Source: an uncultured Bacteroidales bacterium (GTDB lineage: Bacteria; Bacteroidota; Bacteroidia; Bacteroidales; Bacteroidaceae). Taken from it: a stretch of 53,986 nt of DNA. Shown here piece by piece: positions 53,316-53,986 of the stretch. Position numbers and translations under genes: made by a program. Under the pieces are notes generated by a model, which was not told the origin of the DNA, made no database searches, and saw only the letters and a list, made by a program, of their open reading frames with translations. The stretch is from positions 1-53,986 of the forward strand of contig CAMYYY010000015.1 in NCBI GenBank assembly GCA_947303715.1. The letters are read 5' to 3'. Every line of letters starts with the position of its first letter. The first letter of the stretch is position 1.

Positions 53316-53717
53316 TCATTTCAGGTCGTCGGCCGTGAGGTTCTCGTTGACGGGGACTTCGGCTGCGCCTCCGGCGGCTGCCGGACGCGGCGAAAGCAGC
53401 TCCAGCGTGTCGGCATAAACCTCGCACATGGTGCGCTGGATGCCGTTTTGGTCGTCGTACGTGCGGTAGCGCAGCTTCCCCTCCACGTAGATGCGGTCGC
53501 CCTTGTGGACATACTTCTCCACCCATTCGGCATTATTACTCCAGAAGACGATGTTGTGCCATTCCGTGCGGTCGGGCACCGTCGTGCCGTTCTGCATTTT
53601 ATACCCCCGTTCGGTCGTAGCCAGCGTAAAGTTCGCTACCGCCCGACCCGTGTCGAAATAGCGCACCTGAGGGTCGCGCCCTAAATTTCCTATCAGGATG
53701 ACTTTGTTGATGGACAT
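53316..53717 (-). CDS. ssb: Single-stranded DNA-binding protein
   Basis: The 133-residue protein binds single-stranded DNA during replication and repair. The OB fold is evident: MSINKVILIGNLGRDPQVRY, VANFTLATTERG, TEWHNIVFWSNNAEWVEKYV, KGDRIYVEGKLRYRTYDD and CEVYADTLELL. The C-terminal tail is short, ends NLTADDLK and lacks the usual acidic DDxPF tip, so recruitment of partner proteins may be weaker or done by another paralogue. It has its own full-consensus promoter. It precedes gldE, as is common in Bacteroidota. Confidence 0.94.
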   Translation of the reverse strand: MSINKVILIGNLGRDPQVRYFDTGRAVANFTLATTERGYKMQNGTTVPDRTEWHNIVFWSNNAEWVEKYVHKGDRIYVEGKLRYRTYDDQNGIQRTMCEVYADTLELLSPRPAAAGGAAEVPVNENLTADDLK

Positions 53718-53754
53718 AGTATTTCCGTTTTACTTCACCGATTTATTTTTGCCA

Positions 53755-53785
53755 CAAATTTACGACATCTATTCCAAAACGCCAA
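53755..53785 (-). promoter_or_regulatory. Promoter of ssb
   Basis: On the minus strand, TTG (53785-53783), 20 bp, TAAATTTG (53762-53755): full consensus. The leader to the ssb ATG is about 32 nt. Confidence 0.75.
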
Positions 53786-53862
53786 ATAATTTCCGAAAAA
53801 ACGCACCTTCCGTTCTCATTTCGCCCTCCGCCGCCGCCTTCCGCCCTTGCCGCCCCCCCACT

Positions 53863-53905
53863 CCCCTCCCTCACGGGAGGGGTCGGGGGTGGGTCTTAGG
53901 CTAAG
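53863..53905. repeat. GC-rich REP-like hairpin
   Basis: CCCCTCCC and GGGAGGGG form a perfect 8 bp stem with a TCAC loop (53863-53882). TCGGGGGTGGG and a small CTTAG-G-CTAAG stem (53895-53905) follow. It looks like a dispersed extragenic palindrome rather than a terminator. It lies upstream of the ssb promoter. Confidence 0.7.
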
Positions 53906-53917
53906 ATTGGGGGGCAC

Positions 53918-53980
53918 AGCGCAGGGGACGGCGATTGCAGCGCAGGGGACGGAGGCGGCAGCGCAGGGCATTGACAGCGG
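53918..53980. repeat. GC-rich tandem array, three units of 21 bp
   Basis: Units begin at 53918, 53939 and 53960, each with AGCGCAGGGGACGG or a shortened variant (AGCGCAGGGCATTG). The period is 21 bp, as in the arrays at 5.9 and 41.1 kb. GCAGGGGA is shared with one unit of the 41.1 kb array. The array reaches nearly to the window edge and may continue beyond it. Confidence 0.75.
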
Positions 53981-53986
53981 GAGAGG

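Overview
The window is one contiguous piece of a Bacteroidota chromosome, most likely order Bacteroidales and close to Prevotellaceae (inferred from gene content, not from a search). Pointers are: promoters of the phylum's type (TTG, about 20 bp, TAnnTTTG) at many starts with no Shine-Dalgarno signal; a Bacteroidota-type thiamine outer-membrane receptor plus PnuT; class 3 fructose-bisphosphatase; ssb next to gldE; a synthetase-type RelA/SpoT protein; DUF1573 and DUF2027 proteins; and many secreted glycoside hydrolases. The sequence is moderately GC-rich except for an AT-rich stretch at about 38.3-41.3 kb.

Layout. 0-8 kb: end of a DUF1573 gene, relA, an outer-membrane protein, queA, a DUF2027 protein without its usual Smr domain, a coiled-coil secreted protein and a clostripain-like lipoprotein. 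8-16 kb: dapA, ligA, a fused acyl-ACP synthetase/ACP/acyltransferase, trmD and a GH123-like enzyme. 16-21 kb: gdhA with a terminator, a duplicated promoter, a TPP riboswitch, and a thiamine receptor/pnuT operon. 21-31 kb: GH92, an MBL-fold hydrolase, murB, pheS, nth, tRNA-Thr(CGT), GH78 and nudC. 31-38 kb: 5'-nucleotidase lipoprotein, fbp, manA, a SPOR lipoprotein, a DegT aminotransferase and a CBM9-like protein. 38-41 kb: AT-rich segment with a secreted DegP-like protease, a lipoprotein and a promoter-driven long hairpin RNA. 41-54 kb: an NSS transporter coupled to a GH99-like protein, menG and menA, GH43, an HD-domain protein divergent from mscS, GH3, a phosphopantetheinyl transferase, gldE and ssb.

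Most genes are housekeeping: stringent response, tRNA modification, lysine, menaquinone and cell-wall synthesis, DNA repair and replication. Six secreted carbohydrate enzymes (GH123, GH92, GH78, GH99-like, GH43, GH3) are scattered singly among them, without SusC/SusD pairs, so this is not a polysaccharide utilization locus.

The least ordinary material lies between genes. (1) A consensus promoter drives an imperfect hairpin RNA of about 265 nt with a 6S-like central bubble (40416-40682). (2) Short tandem arrays with a 21-22 bp period sit just upstream of promoters at 5.9, 16.2, 41.1 and 53.9 kb. (3) A 48 bp promoter duplication precedes a TPP riboswitch whose closing stem appears to include the receptor start codon. 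(4) Two divergent -7 boxes form a perfect 18 bp palindrome between the HD-domain gene and mscS. (5) Long inverted repeats built from similar words lie in three spacers.
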